From Acidimicrobiia bacterium (GTDB taxonomy: Bacteria > Actinomycetota > Acidimicrobiia > IMCC26256 > Chersky-534), in the NCBI GenBank assembly GCA_017882925.1, contig JADGOM010000256.1:1-36411 (forward strand): DNA of 36,411 nucleotides, in the 5' to 3' direction. The notes under the pieces are model-generated. The model saw only the letters and a list, made by a program, of their open reading frames with translations. It did not search any database and was not told where the DNA came from. The translations under genes were made by a program, and so were the position numbers. The first letter of the stretch is position 1; each line of letters starts with the position of its first letter. This document shows, in pieces, positions 1 to 8,250 of this stretch.

Positions 1-998
1 AGGAGCTGCGGGAGCTCGTGCGCGCCGATCGAGCGGAGCACGGTCTCGACCGCGGCGATCGGCCGTTCGACGTCGACCGCGCTGGCATCGACGACGTGCA
101 CGAGGAAGTCGACCTCGGCCGCCTCTTCGAGCGTGCTGCGGAAGGCCTCCACGAGTTGGTGCGGGAGCTTGCGCACGAAGCCCACGGTGTCGGAGACGAG
201 CACGGTCTCACCCCCGGGCATGACGAGCCGGCGGGTGGTGGGATCGAGCGTGCTGAACAGCTGGTTGTCGACGAGCACATCGGAACCGGTGATGCGGTTG
301 AGCAACGTGCTCTTCCCCGAGTTCGTGTAGCCGACCAGCGCGATCGTGTGGAACTCCGAGCCGCGGCGGGCCTTGCGCTGGTTGACGCGGGTGCGGCCGA
401 GGCGCTTGAGATCGGCTTCGAGCGTGCCGACCTTGCGGAGGATGCGCCGGCGGTCGACCTCGAGCTGGGTCTCGCCCGGGCCCCGGGTGCCGATGCCACC
501 GCCCTGCTGGCTCAGCTGCAGCCCGCGGCCGCGCAGTCGCGGGATGCGGTAGCGGAGCTGGGCCAGCTCCACCTGCACCATGCCCTCCTGGCTCCGGGCG
601 TGCTGGGCGAAGATGTCGAGGATCAGGGCCACCCGGTCGACGACGTCGACCTTGAAGATCTCCTCCAGGTTCTGCTGCTGCTTGGGCGTGAGCTCGTCGT
701 CGAAGATCACGACGTCGATGTCCTCCGCCACCGAGAGCTGCCGGAGCTCCTCGGCCTTGCCCTTGCCGATGAACGTGGCCGGGTGCGTGGTCGTGCGGTG
801 CTGCAGCTCGCTCGCGACGGGCAGGGCGCCGGCGGTCTCGGTGAGCAGCGCGAGCTCGGCCATCGACAGCTCCGCGTCTTCCAGCTCGACCTTGTTGGCG
901 TAGGTGCCCACCAGCAGCGCCCGCTGCCGGACGACGTCGAAGTCGGTCTCGGTGGCGGTGAGGGTGCGGCGCTGGCGCTCCTCGTGGCGACGGCTCAC
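1..998 (-). CDS. hflX: HflX, ribosome-associated GTPase (C-terminus cut by window edge)
   Basis: HflX is a GTPase that binds the large ribosomal subunit and splits or rescues stalled ribosomes. The reading frame runs off the window at base 1, so only the first 332 codons or so are present. It has the N-terminal HflX domain, the glycine-rich linker (GGGIGTRGPGETQLE) that precedes the G domain, the P-loop GYTNSGKST and the G3 motif DTVGF. The G4 and G5 motifs lie outside the window. The start is the GTG at 998, whose GTGA overlaps the TGA stop of dapF, so the two are translationally coupled. It is the last visible gene of the miaB-miaA-dapF-hflX run, an order I know from other Actinobacteria. 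Confidence 0.95.
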   Translation of the reverse strand, partial: MSRRHEERQRRTLTATETDFDVVRQRALLVGTYANKVELEDAELSMAELALLTETAGALPVASELQHRTTTHPATFIGKGKAEELRQLSVAEDIDVVIFDDELTPKQQQNLEEIFKVDVVDRVALILDIFAQHARSQEGMVQVELAQLRYRIPRLRGRGLQLSQQGGGIGTRGPGETQLEVDRRRILRKVGTLEADLKRLGRTRVNQRKARRGSEFHTIALVGYTNSGKSTLLNRITGSDVLVDNQLFSTLDPTTRRLVMPGGETVLVSDTVGFVRKLPHQLVEAFRSTLEEAAEVDFLVHVVDASAVDVERPIAAVETVLRSIGAHELPQL

Positions 999-1861
999 GC
1001 GCGCACCTCCTCGGAGCCCGCGAGCACCGCGGGATCGATGTCGACGTCGAACACGTGGACGACCGGACCACCCAGGCGGATCGTGTCGCCGAGGTCGACC
1101 GTGAGCTCGCCGCCGGGCACCCGCACGACGACGTGGTCGCCGACCAGCCCGCGCCGCTGCGCGACGGCGGCGGCCGCGCACGCGCCGGTGCCGCACGAGA
1201 GCGTCTCGCCGACGCCCCGCTCCCACACCCGCATCGTGATCGTGTCGGGACCCGAGACCGCGACGAACTCGACGTTGGTGCGCTGCGGGAACCGCGGATC
1301 GTGCTCGAGGCGGGGACCGTGCTGCGTGACCCGGGCCCCGCCCGGGTCGTCGACGAAGAGGACGAGGTGCGGGTTGCCCATGCCGGCCGCGTCGCCGCGG
1401 TAGGCGACGCCGTGGAACTCGGCCTCGATGTCGAACGGGCTCGCGCCGTCGAACGGGATGCGGGCGGGGTCGAAGGTGACCGGGCCCATGTCGACGGTCG
1501 CGGCCACGAGATCACCCGAGGCGGGGTCGAGCTCGAGGTCGATCTCCCGCCGGCCCCCGCCGGTGTCGACGACGAGCCTGCCGTCGCGCGCCAGGCCTTC
1601 GCGCACGGCGACCCAGGCGAGGCAGCGCGCGCCGTTGCCGCTCATCTCCGCGGGGCCGCCGTCGGCGTTGCGCAGCGTCATGGTGGCGTCGGCCCCGTCC
1701 CGGCCCGGCCCGAGGGTGAGCACGCCGTCGGCCCCGATCCCGCGCCAGCGGTCGCACAGGGCCCGCACCACGGCGGGATCGAGCTCCGCGCCGGGCGCGG
1801 CGACGTGCACCAGGAAGTCGTTGCCGGTCGCATGCAGCTTGGCGAGGTGGACGGAGCTCAT
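995..1861 (-). CDS. dapF: Diaminopimelate epimerase DapF
   Basis: DapF converts LL- to meso-2,6-diaminopimelate, the last step before lysine and the direct precursor for peptidoglycan cross-links. The 288-aa product has the usual length. Both active-site cysteines are visible in their family motifs: C80 in SGNGARC and C223 in SCGTGACA. The GNDF motif near residue 13 is also present. The ATG at 1861 overlaps the miaA stop by ATGA and is followed directly by the conserved N-terminus (HLAKLHATGNDF). A longer reading frame continues to 1951 inside miaA, but its extra 30 residues resemble nothing in the family. The 3' end overlaps hflX by 4 bases. dapB, another gene of the same pathway, is at 31202-31972. 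Confidence 0.97.
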   Translation of the reverse strand: MSSVHLAKLHATGNDFLVHVAAPGAELDPAVVRALCDRWRGIGADGVLTLGPGRDGADATMTLRNADGGPAEMSGNGARCLAWVAVREGLARDGRLVVDTGGGRREIDLELDPASGDLVAATVDMGPVTFDPARIPFDGASPFDIEAEFHGVAYRGDAAGMGNPHLVLFVDDPGGARVTQHGPRLEHDPRFPQRTNVEFVAVSGPDTITMRVWERGVGETLSCGTGACAAAAVAQRRGLVGDHVVVRVPGGELTVDLGDTIRLGGPVVHVFDVDIDPAVLAGSEEVRA

Positions 1862-2781
1862 GCGGCCCAGGTTGCCAGGAGCGACGGGCGCACCGCGTCG
1901 GGATTCTCCGCCGTGGCCCACCAGGTGATGCGGGGGTCCTTGCGGAACCACATCCGCTGGCGGCGGGCGAAGCTGCGGGTCCGCCGGACGACCAGGTCGA
2001 GCGCGGCCTCGAGGGACGGTTCGGCACCTTCCAGGTGATCCATCAATTCCCGGTATCCGATCGCTTGGCGGGCGTTGCGGGAGAACGGTCCTTCGGACAC
2101 CCGACGGACCTCGTCGAGGAGGCCGGCGGCCCGCATGGCCGCCACGCGGGCGGCGATGCGGGTGGCGAGCACGGCCCGTGGGAGCCAGACGCCCGCCATC
2201 CGGACGGGGAAAACCGTCGGGCCGTAGTGCTGCATTCCCGGGCCGAAGCTGGAGAACGGCCGCCCGGTGATGCGGATGACCTCGAGCGCCCGGACGATGC
2301 GGCGCTGGTTGTGCTCGTCGATCCGGGCCGCGGCGACCGGGTCCGCGGCCACCAGCTCCGCGTACGCCCGCGCGATCCCGCCCGGCTCCGCGGTGGCCGC
2401 CTCGAGCTCGGCCCGCACCGCGAGGTCTTCACCCGGGAAGCGCAGATCGTCGATCACGGCCTGCACGTAGAGCCCGGTGCCGCCGACGAGCAGGGCGCGC
2501 TTGCCCCGCGCCTCGATGGCCGCGACCGCGGCGCGGGCCGCGGCCTGGAAGCGGACGACCGACCAGTCCTCGCCCGGCTCGGCGACGTCGATCAGGTGGT
2601 GCACGACCCGGGCCTGCTCGGCGGCGGTCGGCTTGGCGGTGCCGATGTCGAGCCCGCGGTAGACCTGCATGGAGTCGATCGACACGATCTCGACGTCGGG
2701 GAGCGCCTCGGCGACGGCGAGGGCGAGCGCCGACTTCCCGGAGGCCGTGGGCCCGACGAGCGCGAGATGCGTGACGCTCAA
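1858..2781 (-). CDS. miaA: tRNA dimethylallyltransferase MiaA
   Basis: MiaA transfers a dimethylallyl group to N6 of A37 in tRNAs that read UNN codons, forming i6A. MiaB, encoded just upstream, then methylthiolates that base. The 307-aa protein opens with the P-loop GPTASGKS (residues 10-17) and has the DSMQVYRG motif around residue 36, both typical of the family. The start appears to be an unusual TTG at 2781. The frame is open back to the miaB stop but has no ATG or GTG there, and the next ATG (DSMQVY) would lose the P-loop. A weak GGATG lies about 8 nt before the TTG. The 3' end overlaps dapF (ATGA). Confidence 0.95.
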   Translation of the reverse strand: MSVTHLALVGPTASGKSALALAVAEALPDVEIVSIDSMQVYRGLDIGTAKPTAAEQARVVHHLIDVAEPGEDWSVVRFQAAARAAVAAIEARGKRALLVGGTGLYVQAVIDDLRFPGEDLAVRAELEAATAEPGGIARAYAELVAADPVAAARIDEHNQRRIVRALEVIRITGRPFSSFGPGMQHYGPTVFPVRMAGVWLPRAVLATRIAARVAAMRAAGLLDEVRRVSEGPFSRNARQAIGYRELMDHLEGAEPSLEAALDLVVRRTRSFARRQRMWFRKDPRITWWATAENPDAVRPSLLATWAA

Positions 2782-2811
2782 CGCGCGGTCATCCGCGTGA
2801 GGGGCGTCTCG

Positions 2812-4194
2812 TCACAGCACGGTCACCGGGATGCGGACCCTGGGCCGCGGTGCGGGCGCGGTGACCCGCTGCAGCTCGCCCCGCAGGAAGTGCGGCGCCG
2901 CGCTCGTGATCTCCACCTCGGCGTAGGTGCCGGGCGTGAGCGTGCCCGCGAAGTGCACGAGCTTGTTCTGCCGCGTGCGCGCGCTCATCATCGCCGGGTC
3001 CTTCTTCGACGGCCCGAGCACGAGCACCTCGTCGACCCGGCCGATGCGGGCGGAGTGCTTCACGAGCGCGTGCCGCTCGACCACCTCCATCAGCGCGGTC
3101 ATGCGGGCCGCGGCGACCTCCGGCGGCACGAAGTCGTCGGTCATCCGCGCGGCCACCGTGCCCTCGCGGGGCGAGAAGATGAACGTGAACGCGGCGTCGT
3201 ACTCGGCCGCGTCGGCCACCTCGAGCGTGCGCTCGAAGTCGGCGTCGGTCTCGCCGGGGAACCCGACGATGATGTCGGTGGTGACCGCGAGGTCGTCGAT
3301 GCCCGCGCGCGCGGCCGCGAGCCGGGCCAGGTAGCGCTCCGCGGTGTAGCCGCGGTGCATGGCCGCGAGCACGCGGTCGGAGCCCGACTGCAACGGGAGG
3401 TGGAGGTGCTCGCACACCGACGGGCACTCGGCCATCGCCGCGATCGTCTCCGGCCGCAGGTCCTTCGGGTGCGGCGACGTGTAACGCACCCGCCGGATCC
3501 CGGGCACCGCGTCGACCGCGCGCAGCAGGTCGGCGAACTGCGGCCGGTACTGGCCGGCGCCGAGATCACGGCCGTAGGAGTTGACGTTCTGCCCGAGGAG
3601 CGTGATCTCGCTGACGCCCTCCCGGCCGAGCTCCTCGACCTCGCGCACGATGTCGCCCATGCGCCGGCTGACCTCGGCCCCCCGCACGCTCGGCACGATG
3701 CAGAACGTGCACGAGTTGTCGCAGCCGATCTGGATGGTGATCCAGGCCGAGTGGTCGACCTCGCGGCGCGCGGGGAGCGCGCTCGGGTAGGCCTCGTGCT
3801 CCTCGAGGATCTCGACCACGGGCTCGCCGAGGCGCCGCGACGCGCGCAGCAGGTCGGGCGCGTGCGCGAGGTTGTGGGTGCCGAACACCACGTCGACGTG
3901 CCCGGCGCGCTCGACGATGCCCTCGCGGTCCTTCTGGGCGAGGCAGCCGCCGACCGCGATCTGCATGCCCGGGTGACGTTCCTTCAGCGACTTCAGGTGG
4001 CCGAGCGTCCCGTAGAGCTTGGTGTCGGCGTTCTCCCGGATGCAGCACGTGTTGACGACGACGACGTCAGCCAGCTCGGGATCGTCGGTGGCCTCCATCC
4101 CCTCGGCCGCGAGCAGGCCCGCGATGCGCTCCGAGTCGTGCTCGTTCATCTGGCACCCGAAGGTGCGCACGTGGAAGCGGCGGGGTTCGGTCAC
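2812..4194 (-). CDS. miaB: tRNA-2-methylthio-N6-dimethylallyladenosine synthase MiaB
   Basis: MiaB is a radical-SAM methylthiotransferase that turns i6A37 into ms2i6A37 in tRNA. The 460-aa protein has the N-terminal methylthiotransferase domain with cysteines C14 (FGCQMN), C50 (NTCCI) and C84 (GGCLAQ) for the auxiliary cluster. The radical-SAM cysteines C158, C162 and C165 (GCDNSCTFCIVP) and a C-terminal TRAM-like domain follow. I chose the GTG at 4194 because homology starts there and the hexamer TAGACT sits 8 nt before it, which suggests a leaderless mRNA. A longer open frame reaches 4674 but its N-terminal part is the shadow of the neighbouring gene. It heads the run miaB-miaA-dapF-hflX, with 30 bp before miaA. 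Confidence 0.96.
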   Translation of the reverse strand: MTEPRRFHVRTFGCQMNEHDSERIAGLLAAEGMEATDDPELADVVVVNTCCIRENADTKLYGTLGHLKSLKERHPGMQIAVGGCLAQKDREGIVERAGHVDVVFGTHNLAHAPDLLRASRRLGEPVVEILEEHEAYPSALPARREVDHSAWITIQIGCDNSCTFCIVPSVRGAEVSRRMGDIVREVEELGREGVSEITLLGQNVNSYGRDLGAGQYRPQFADLLRAVDAVPGIRRVRYTSPHPKDLRPETIAAMAECPSVCEHLHLPLQSGSDRVLAAMHRGYTAERYLARLAAARAGIDDLAVTTDIIVGFPGETDADFERTLEVADAAEYDAAFTFIFSPREGTVAARMTDDFVPPEVAAARMTALMEVVERHALVKHSARIGRVDEVLVLGPSKKDPAMMSARTRQNKLVHFAGTLTPGTYAEVEITSAAPHFLRGELQRVTAPAPRPRVRIPVTVL

Positions 4195-4202
4195 GACGGC
4201 CC

Positions 4203-4208
4203 AGTCTA
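4203..4208 (-). promoter_or_regulatory. Predicted -10 of leaderless miaB promoter
   Basis: TAGACT, 8 nt before the GTG of miaB, with no Shine-Dalgarno sequence between. I see no good -35. The call rests on position and on the same arrangement at eight other genes in the window. Confidence 0.5.
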
Positions 4209-4273
4209 CGGAAGCCCCGGCCCCCGCCCGGCCCGCCCGGTCGTGCCCCGGACGCCGCAGACCCGGACGCCGC

Positions 4274-4963
4274 TCAGTGGGCGCCGGCGAACTGCTGCCC
4301 CTCGAGCACGTCGTGCTCGGGAAGCGGGCCGAAGAAGCTCCACATCGCGATGTAGAGCTCGGGGTCACTGGTCCAGGCGTAGGCCCGCACCTGCTCGGGG
4401 CTTCGACGCCCGAACAGCGAGCGGAACAGCTCGAACGAGTCGATCTCGAGCTCGGCACCGGGCGCGCCCGTGCCGTGGACCTGCGGCGCCCCACCGTCGA
4501 CCCGCAGGGTGAGGCTGCGCACGCCGGCCTCGTCGAGCCGTGGCCCGAGTCGCTCCAGCACCGCTCCGAGCACGAAATCGACGGCCGACGGCTCGCTCGG
4601 GCCGGCGATGCCGAGCGCGCCGCGCAGGTCGTGCTCGTGCACCACGCAGTCGATGACGGTCCGCGGACTGCCATCGGCGACCGCCTGGACCGCCGGATCG
4701 CTCACGTCCCATTCCGCGAGCAGCTCGGGCAGGGTGCGGTCGATTCGCTCCGCGACCTGGCGCGCGGTCCAGGGATCGGTGCCGACACCCTCGAGGTTGC
4801 CGGTCTGCACGTCGTAGGCCAGGCCGCTCAGGTGCGCGACGAGGTCCTGCACCCGCCACTCGGGACAGCCCGGCACGGTGCGGAACAACGCGCGGGTCGG
4901 CAGATCGCAGACGAGTTGCGCAGCTCTTCGGTGCGTACCGGAGTACATGCCGGCCAGATCCAT
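4274..4963 (-). CDS. Maleylpyruvate-isomerase-type, probably mycothiol-dependent enzyme (TIGR03083/DinB-like fold)
   Basis: The 229-aa product looks like the actinobacterial family annotated as maleylpyruvate isomerase N-terminal or DinB-like mycothiol-dependent enzymes. Supporting motifs are EWRVQDLVAHLSGL (H44, N-terminal helix bundle) and VVHEHDLRGALG (H109, H111), which supply the metal-binding histidines of the fold. The C-terminal half contains the small domain common in this family. Its substrate cannot be read from sequence. The frame is open to a GTG at 5035, but the ATG at 4963 fits the family N-terminus and has a promoter (TTGACC-N16-TATCGT) ending 7 nt before it, so the upstream GTG lies inside the promoter. 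It sits directly after recA, where recX usually stands. Confidence 0.8.
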   Translation of the reverse strand: MDLAGMYSGTHRRAAQLVCDLPTRALFRTVPGCPEWRVQDLVAHLSGLAYDVQTGNLEGVGTDPWTARQVAERIDRTLPELLAEWDVSDPAVQAVADGSPRTVIDCVVHEHDLRGALGIAGPSEPSAVDFVLGAVLERLGPRLDEAGVRSLTLRVDGGAPQVHGTGAPGAELEIDSFELFRSLFGRRSPEQVRAYAWTSDPELYIAMWSFFGPLPEHDVLEGQQFAGAH

Positions 4964-4970
4964 CCCGCGC

Positions 4971-4998
4971 ACGATAGCGATCGTGTCGGTCAGGTCAA
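4971..4998 (-). promoter_or_regulatory. Promoter of the mycothiol-type gene, leaderless
   Basis: Reading the minus strand, -35 TTGACC (4998-4993), a 16-nt spacer and -10 TATCGT (4976-4971) are followed after 7 nt by the ATG at 4963. This is one of the best-matched sigma-70-type promoters in the window and decides the start codon. Confidence 0.7.
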
Positions 4999-5057
4999 GC
5001 GGCGACGCGCCCGTGCCTTCCGTGGCAACGCGCACACCACAACCCGCCTCGGGGATC

Positions 5058-5090
5058 GTGACGGGACCGGCCCCAACGCGGCCCCGTCAC
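5058..5090 (-). terminator. Hairpin after recA
   Basis: An 8-bp stem (GTGACGGG/CCCGTCAC) with a 3-nt bulge, 3 more pairs and a 7-nt loop begins 26 nt past the recA stop. There is no U-tract. It is probably the recA terminator. Confidence 0.55.
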
Positions 5091-5115
5091 AACCTTGCCG
5101 AGAGCACTCCCGGGC

Positions 5116-6204
5116 TCAGGCGATCGATCCGTCCGAACCCGCGTCTTCCAGGGCATCGAGCGCGTCGACGAGGTCGATGTCGGCCTCGGCTGCGAGGTCG
5201 ACCTCCGCCTCGTCGGGTCCGCCGTCGAGGCCGGACGCCTTGCGGACCTTCTCGCTGATCTCGACCATGAGGTCGAGGTTCTCCGAGAGGTACGTCTTGA
5301 CCTTCTCGCGACCCTGACCGAGCTGCTCACCTTCGTAGGTGAACCATGCGCCGGCCTTCTTCACGATCCCGAGATCGACGGCCACATCGAGCAGCGAGCC
5401 TTCGCGGCTGATGCCCTTGCCGTACATGATGTCGAACTCCGCCTGCTTGAACGGCGGCGCCACCTTGTTCTTGACGACCTTCACCCGGGCCCGGTTGCCG
5501 ATGGCCTCGGCCCCGTCCTTGATGGTCTCGACCCGGCGGATGTCGAGGCGGACCGACGAGTAGAACTTGAGCGCCCGGCCTCCCGGTGTGGTCTCCGGCG
5601 AGCCGAACATCACGCCGATCTTCTCCCGCAGCTGGTTGATGAACACCGCGATCGTGCGGGACCGGTTGAGGTTGGCGGTGAGCTTGCGCAGCGCCTGGCT
5701 CATGAGCCGGGCCTGGAGACCGACGTGCGTATCGCCCATCTCGCCCTCGATCTCGGCGCGGGGCACGAGTGCGGCCACCGAGTCGATGACGACGACGTCG
5801 AGCGCGCCGGAGCGGATCAGCATGTCGGTGATCTCGAGCGCCTGCTCCCCCGTGTCGGGCTGGGAGATCAGCAGATCGTCGACGTTGACCCCGATGGCCG
5901 CAGCGTAGACCGGGTCCATCGCGTGCTCGGCGTCGATGTAGGCGCACACGCCGCCGTTGCGCTGGGCCTCGGCGACCACGTGCATCGCGAGGGTCGACTT
6001 GCCCGACGACTCCGGGCCGAAGATCTCGACGACACGACCCCGGGGGAGACCCCCGATGCCGAGCGCGAGGTCGAGGGCCAGCGCGCCCGTGGGGATCGCC
6101 TCGATGCCGACGTTGCCCCGCTCCCCCAACTTCATGATGGAGCCCTTGCCGAACTGCTTCTCGATCTGACCGAGTGCCATATCGAGTGCCTTGTCACGTT
6201 CCAC
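5116..6204 (-). CDS. recA: Recombinase RecA
   Basis: RecA forms filaments on single-stranded DNA, drives homologous recombination and triggers LexA self-cleavage. The 362-aa product is normal in length, with Walker [10 protein letters not shown] (residues 63-71), the core ATPase domain and an acidic C-terminal tail rich in D and E. There is no intein, unlike M. tuberculosis RecA. The start is GTG at 6204, with a strong AGGAGGG Shine-Dalgarno about 9 nt upstream. A leader of about 120 nt separates it from an SOS-controlled promoter at 6335-6363. No recX follows; the next gene downstream is a mycothiol-type enzyme. Confidence 0.99.
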   Translation of the reverse strand: MERDKALDMALGQIEKQFGKGSIMKLGERGNVGIEAIPTGALALDLALGIGGLPRGRVVEIFGPESSGKSTLAMHVVAEAQRNGGVCAYIDAEHAMDPVYAAAIGVNVDDLLISQPDTGEQALEITDMLIRSGALDVVVIDSVAALVPRAEIEGEMGDTHVGLQARLMSQALRKLTANLNRSRTIAVFINQLREKIGVMFGSPETTPGGRALKFYSSVRLDIRRVETIKDGAEAIGNRARVKVVKNKVAPPFKQAEFDIMYGKGISREGSLLDVAVDLGIVKKAGAWFTYEGEQLGQGREKVKTYLSENLDLMVEISEKVRKASGLDGGPDEAEVDLAAEADIDLVDALDALEDAGSDGSIA

Positions 6205-6334
6205 CGTCGGACCCTCCTGGGTTCATGTTGCGGGATGGGGAAGTGCCGTCGGGAGTGAACCTACGGCGGGGGTGTGACAGCTATCCGGCAACGATAGGCC
6301 GGAACCACGGGCGTGTAGTTCCACGCGTGTGAGC

Positions 6335-6363
6335 ACACTAAAGCGAACACCCGTTCGGGTCAA
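6335..6363 (-). promoter_or_regulatory. recA promoter with -35/-10 spaced by 17 nt
   Basis: On the minus strand TTGACC (6363-6358) and TAGTGT (6340-6335) are separated by exactly 17 nt. Transcription should start near 6328, giving a leader of about 124 nt before the recA GTG. Confidence 0.75.
6344..6357. promoter_or_regulatory. LexA binding site (SOS box)
   Basis: CGAACACCCGTTCG is a palindrome of the form CGAAC-N4-GTTCG, matching the LexA consensus known from Gram-positive bacteria and Actinobacteria. It occupies the spacer between the recA -35 and -10, so bound LexA would block RNA polymerase directly. Confidence 0.88.
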
Positions 6364-6375
6364 GGACCGAACGGG
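6350..6375 (-). terminator. Possible cinA terminator hairpin overlapping the SOS box
   Basis: A perfect 9-bp inverted repeat (CCCGTTCGG / CCGAACGGG) with an 8-nt loop lies 53 nt past the cinA stop and shares bases with the SOS box and -35. It may end cinA transcripts, or it may just be a second operator-like half-site arrangement. Confidence 0.35.
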
Positions 6376-6427
6376 ACGCGCGCGGTCCGCGAGTGCCGCG
6401 AACCCCTGCCCGCGACGGGCGGCGGGC

Positions 6428-7663
6428 TCAGCCGGGCAGGACGGCGAGGCGCTGGCGGATCAGGTTCATCAACGAGATCGTCGAGAACTGCCGCACGCGC
6501 TCGCGGTCGCCGGGGAGGCGGTTGGAGACCGCCTCCGGCTCGATGCCGGGGAGCGCGAGGCCGAACCAGACGGTCCCCACCGGCTGGTCGTCCTGCTCGT
6601 CCGGCCCGGCCACACCGGTGACCGCGATCCCGACGTCGGCGCCGAGAACCCGCTGCGCCCCCACCGCCATCTGCTTCGCGGCCTCCGCGCTCACGACGTG
6701 CTCCGCGGTGACGCCGAGAACGGTCCGCTTCACCTCGGTGGCGTAGCAACCGATCGTGCCGCGGAAGGTGCGGCTCGCGCCGGCGACGTTGGCGATGCGC
6801 CCGCCGATCAGCCCGCCGGTGAGCGACTCGGCCACGCCGAGCGTCCAGCCGCGCGCCTCGAGGCTGCGTAGGACGACGAACTCCATGGTCTCGTCGTCGA
6901 CGCCGAACACCAGCTCCCCGAGGATGTGGCGCAAGGCGGCCTCCTCGGGCGCGATGAGCGCCTCGGCCTCCTCACGGGTGCGCGCCTTGGCGGTCACGCG
7001 CACGACGATCCCCTCGATGCCGCGCGCGAGGAACGCGATCGACGGGTTGGTCTGCGCCTCGACGCGGTGGGCGATCATCTCGGCGAGACCGGACTCCGAC
7101 GTCCCCCAGGTCTTCAGCGAGCGCGACACGATCGCGCTCTTCTCGCCGGAGCGGGCGAGCAGATCGGGCAGCACCGTCTGCTCGACCATCAGCTGCATCT
7201 CGTAGGGCACCCCGGGTACCGCGTAGACGACCTTCTCCCCCACCTGGCAGAGGAGCCCGGGCGCGGTGCCGATCGGGTTGTCGATGATGTCGCCGCCGAC
7301 GGGCACGTCGGCCTGGCGGAGGTTGTTGGCCGGCATCTCGCGACCCCGGCCACCGAAGAGGTTGCCGATCCACTCGATCAGGTCTTCGCGCCGTTCGAGC
7401 GGCACGCCCATCACCTCGGCGATCGCCTCGCGGGTCACGTCGTCGGGGGTGGGCCCGAGGCCGCCGCAGACGATCACCGCGTCGGCCTGGTCGAGCATCT
7501 CGCGCAGCGTCGCGACCATGCGCGGGAGGTTGTCGCCCACCTTGCGGTGCTCGTAGCTGTCGATCCCGGCGGTGGCCAGCTGCTCGCCGATCCACGCGCT
7601 GTTGGTGTCGACGATCTGGCCGAGCAGCAGCTCGGTGCCGATGGCAAGGACATCACACCTCAT
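6428..7663 (-). CDS. cinA: CinA-family protein (MoCF domain plus nicotinamide-nucleotide amidase domain)
   Basis: The 411-aa product has the N-terminal molybdopterin-binding-like (MoCF/COG1058) domain, beginning MRCDVLAIGTELLLGQI with the glycine-rich CGGLGPTPDD. The C-terminal CinA/PncC domain (AESLTGGLIGGRIANVAGAS, then GVAGPD) deamidates nicotinamide mononucleotide in NAD recycling in characterised homologs. Length is typical of the two-domain family. The ATG at 7663 overlaps the pgsA stop by ATGA, so it is translationally coupled within rimO-pgsA-cinA. In other bacteria cinA often precedes recA, as here, but recA has its own SOS promoter in this case. Confidence 0.95.
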   Translation of the reverse strand: MRCDVLAIGTELLLGQIVDTNSAWIGEQLATAGIDSYEHRKVGDNLPRMVATLREMLDQADAVIVCGGLGPTPDDVTREAIAEVMGVPLERREDLIEWIGNLFGGRGREMPANNLRQADVPVGGDIIDNPIGTAPGLLCQVGEKVVYAVPGVPYEMQLMVEQTVLPDLLARSGEKSAIVSRSLKTWGTSESGLAEMIAHRVEAQTNPSIAFLARGIEGIVVRVTAKARTREEAEALIAPEEAALRHILGELVFGVDDETMEFVVLRSLEARGWTLGVAESLTGGLIGGRIANVAGASRTFRGTIGCYATEVKRTVLGVTAEHVVSAEAAKQMAVGAQRVLGADVGIAVTGVAGPDEQDDQPVGTVWFGLALPGIEPEAVSNRLPGDRERVRQFSTISLMNLIRQRLAVLPG

Positions 7664-8250
7664 GGAGCCGAGACCTCCGAGATCCCTGCGGGCGAAGCCG
7701 CGGTCGTGTGCAGGAACAGGTCGACCGCGCTGGCGAGCGTGAGCGCGACCGCGAACCACAGGATCGTCACCTGGAGCGTGTGCGCGTCGGCCGTCCACGG
7801 CAGCAGCACCGCGCCCACGGCGAGCAGCTGCACGACGGTCTTCAGCTTGCCGAGCCGCCGCGCGGGGAGCGACCGGCCGCGCCGGGCCGCCACCGAGCGG
7901 AACACCGAGACCGCGATCTCGCGCGCCGCGATCAGCGCGACGGGGAGCCACCACACGTCGCCGCGGGCGACGAGCACGCCGAAGCCACCGAGCACGAGGC
8001 ACTTGTCGGCGAGCGGATCGAGGAACGCGCCGGAGCGGGTGGTGCCGTCGCGCCGGGCGAGGACGCCGTCGAGCCCGTCGGTGATGCTGAGGATGAACCA
8101 ACCGCCGACCGTCGCCCACGACGCGCCCTGGTGGTAGATCAGGATCAGCAGCGGGACCGCGAATATCAGCCGCGCGATCGTGACGAAGTTGGCCGGGGTC
8201 GCGATCGCGCCCTGCCCGAACCGGCGCACCGGGGTGACGCCCGCGTTCAC
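7660..8250 (-). CDS. pgsA: CDP-diacylglycerol-glycerol-3-phosphate 3-phosphatidyltransferase (PgsA-type)
   Basis: This is a membrane enzyme of the CDP-alcohol phosphatidyltransferase family, which here most likely makes phosphatidylglycerophosphate. The 196-aa protein carries the complete signature DG-x2-AR-x8-G-x3-D-x3-D (from DGVLARRD to DPLADK) and several hydrophobic helices. It starts at GTG 8250, overlapping the rimO stop (GTGA), and ends in a 4-base overlap with cinA. Other CDP-alcohol transferases share the signature. The choice of PgsA rests on the early TPANFVTIARLIF segment and on its place between rimO and cinA. Confidence 0.9.
   Translation of the reverse strand: MNAGVTPVRRFGQGAIATPANFVTIARLIFAVPLLILIYHQGASWATVGGWFILSITDGLDGVLARRDGTTRSGAFLDPLADKCLVLGGFGVLVARGDVWWLPVALIAAREIAVSVFRSVAARRGRSLPARRLGKLKTVVQLLAVGAVLLPWTADAHTLQVTILWFAVALTLASAVDLFLHTTAASPAGISEVSAP

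Noticed and set aside
4247-4273. A 12-bp direct repeat (CCCGGACGCCGC twice, 3 nt apart) as a regulatory site
   Set aside because: It lies in the short gap after the mycothiol-type gene and about 40 bp from the miaB -10; a chance or slippage origin in GC-rich sequence is as likely.
2035-4512. An 825-codon plus-strand open frame
   Set aside because: It is antisense to miaA and miaB, which have clear motifs; the product is low-complexity and shows no family features.
4964-5035. GTG at 5035 as start of the mycothiol-type gene
   Set aside because: The extra 24 residues do not match the family and encode the promoter TTGACC-N16-TATCGT used for the ATG at 4963.
5116-6204. RecA intein
   Set aside because: RecA is continuous at 362 aa with no insertion.
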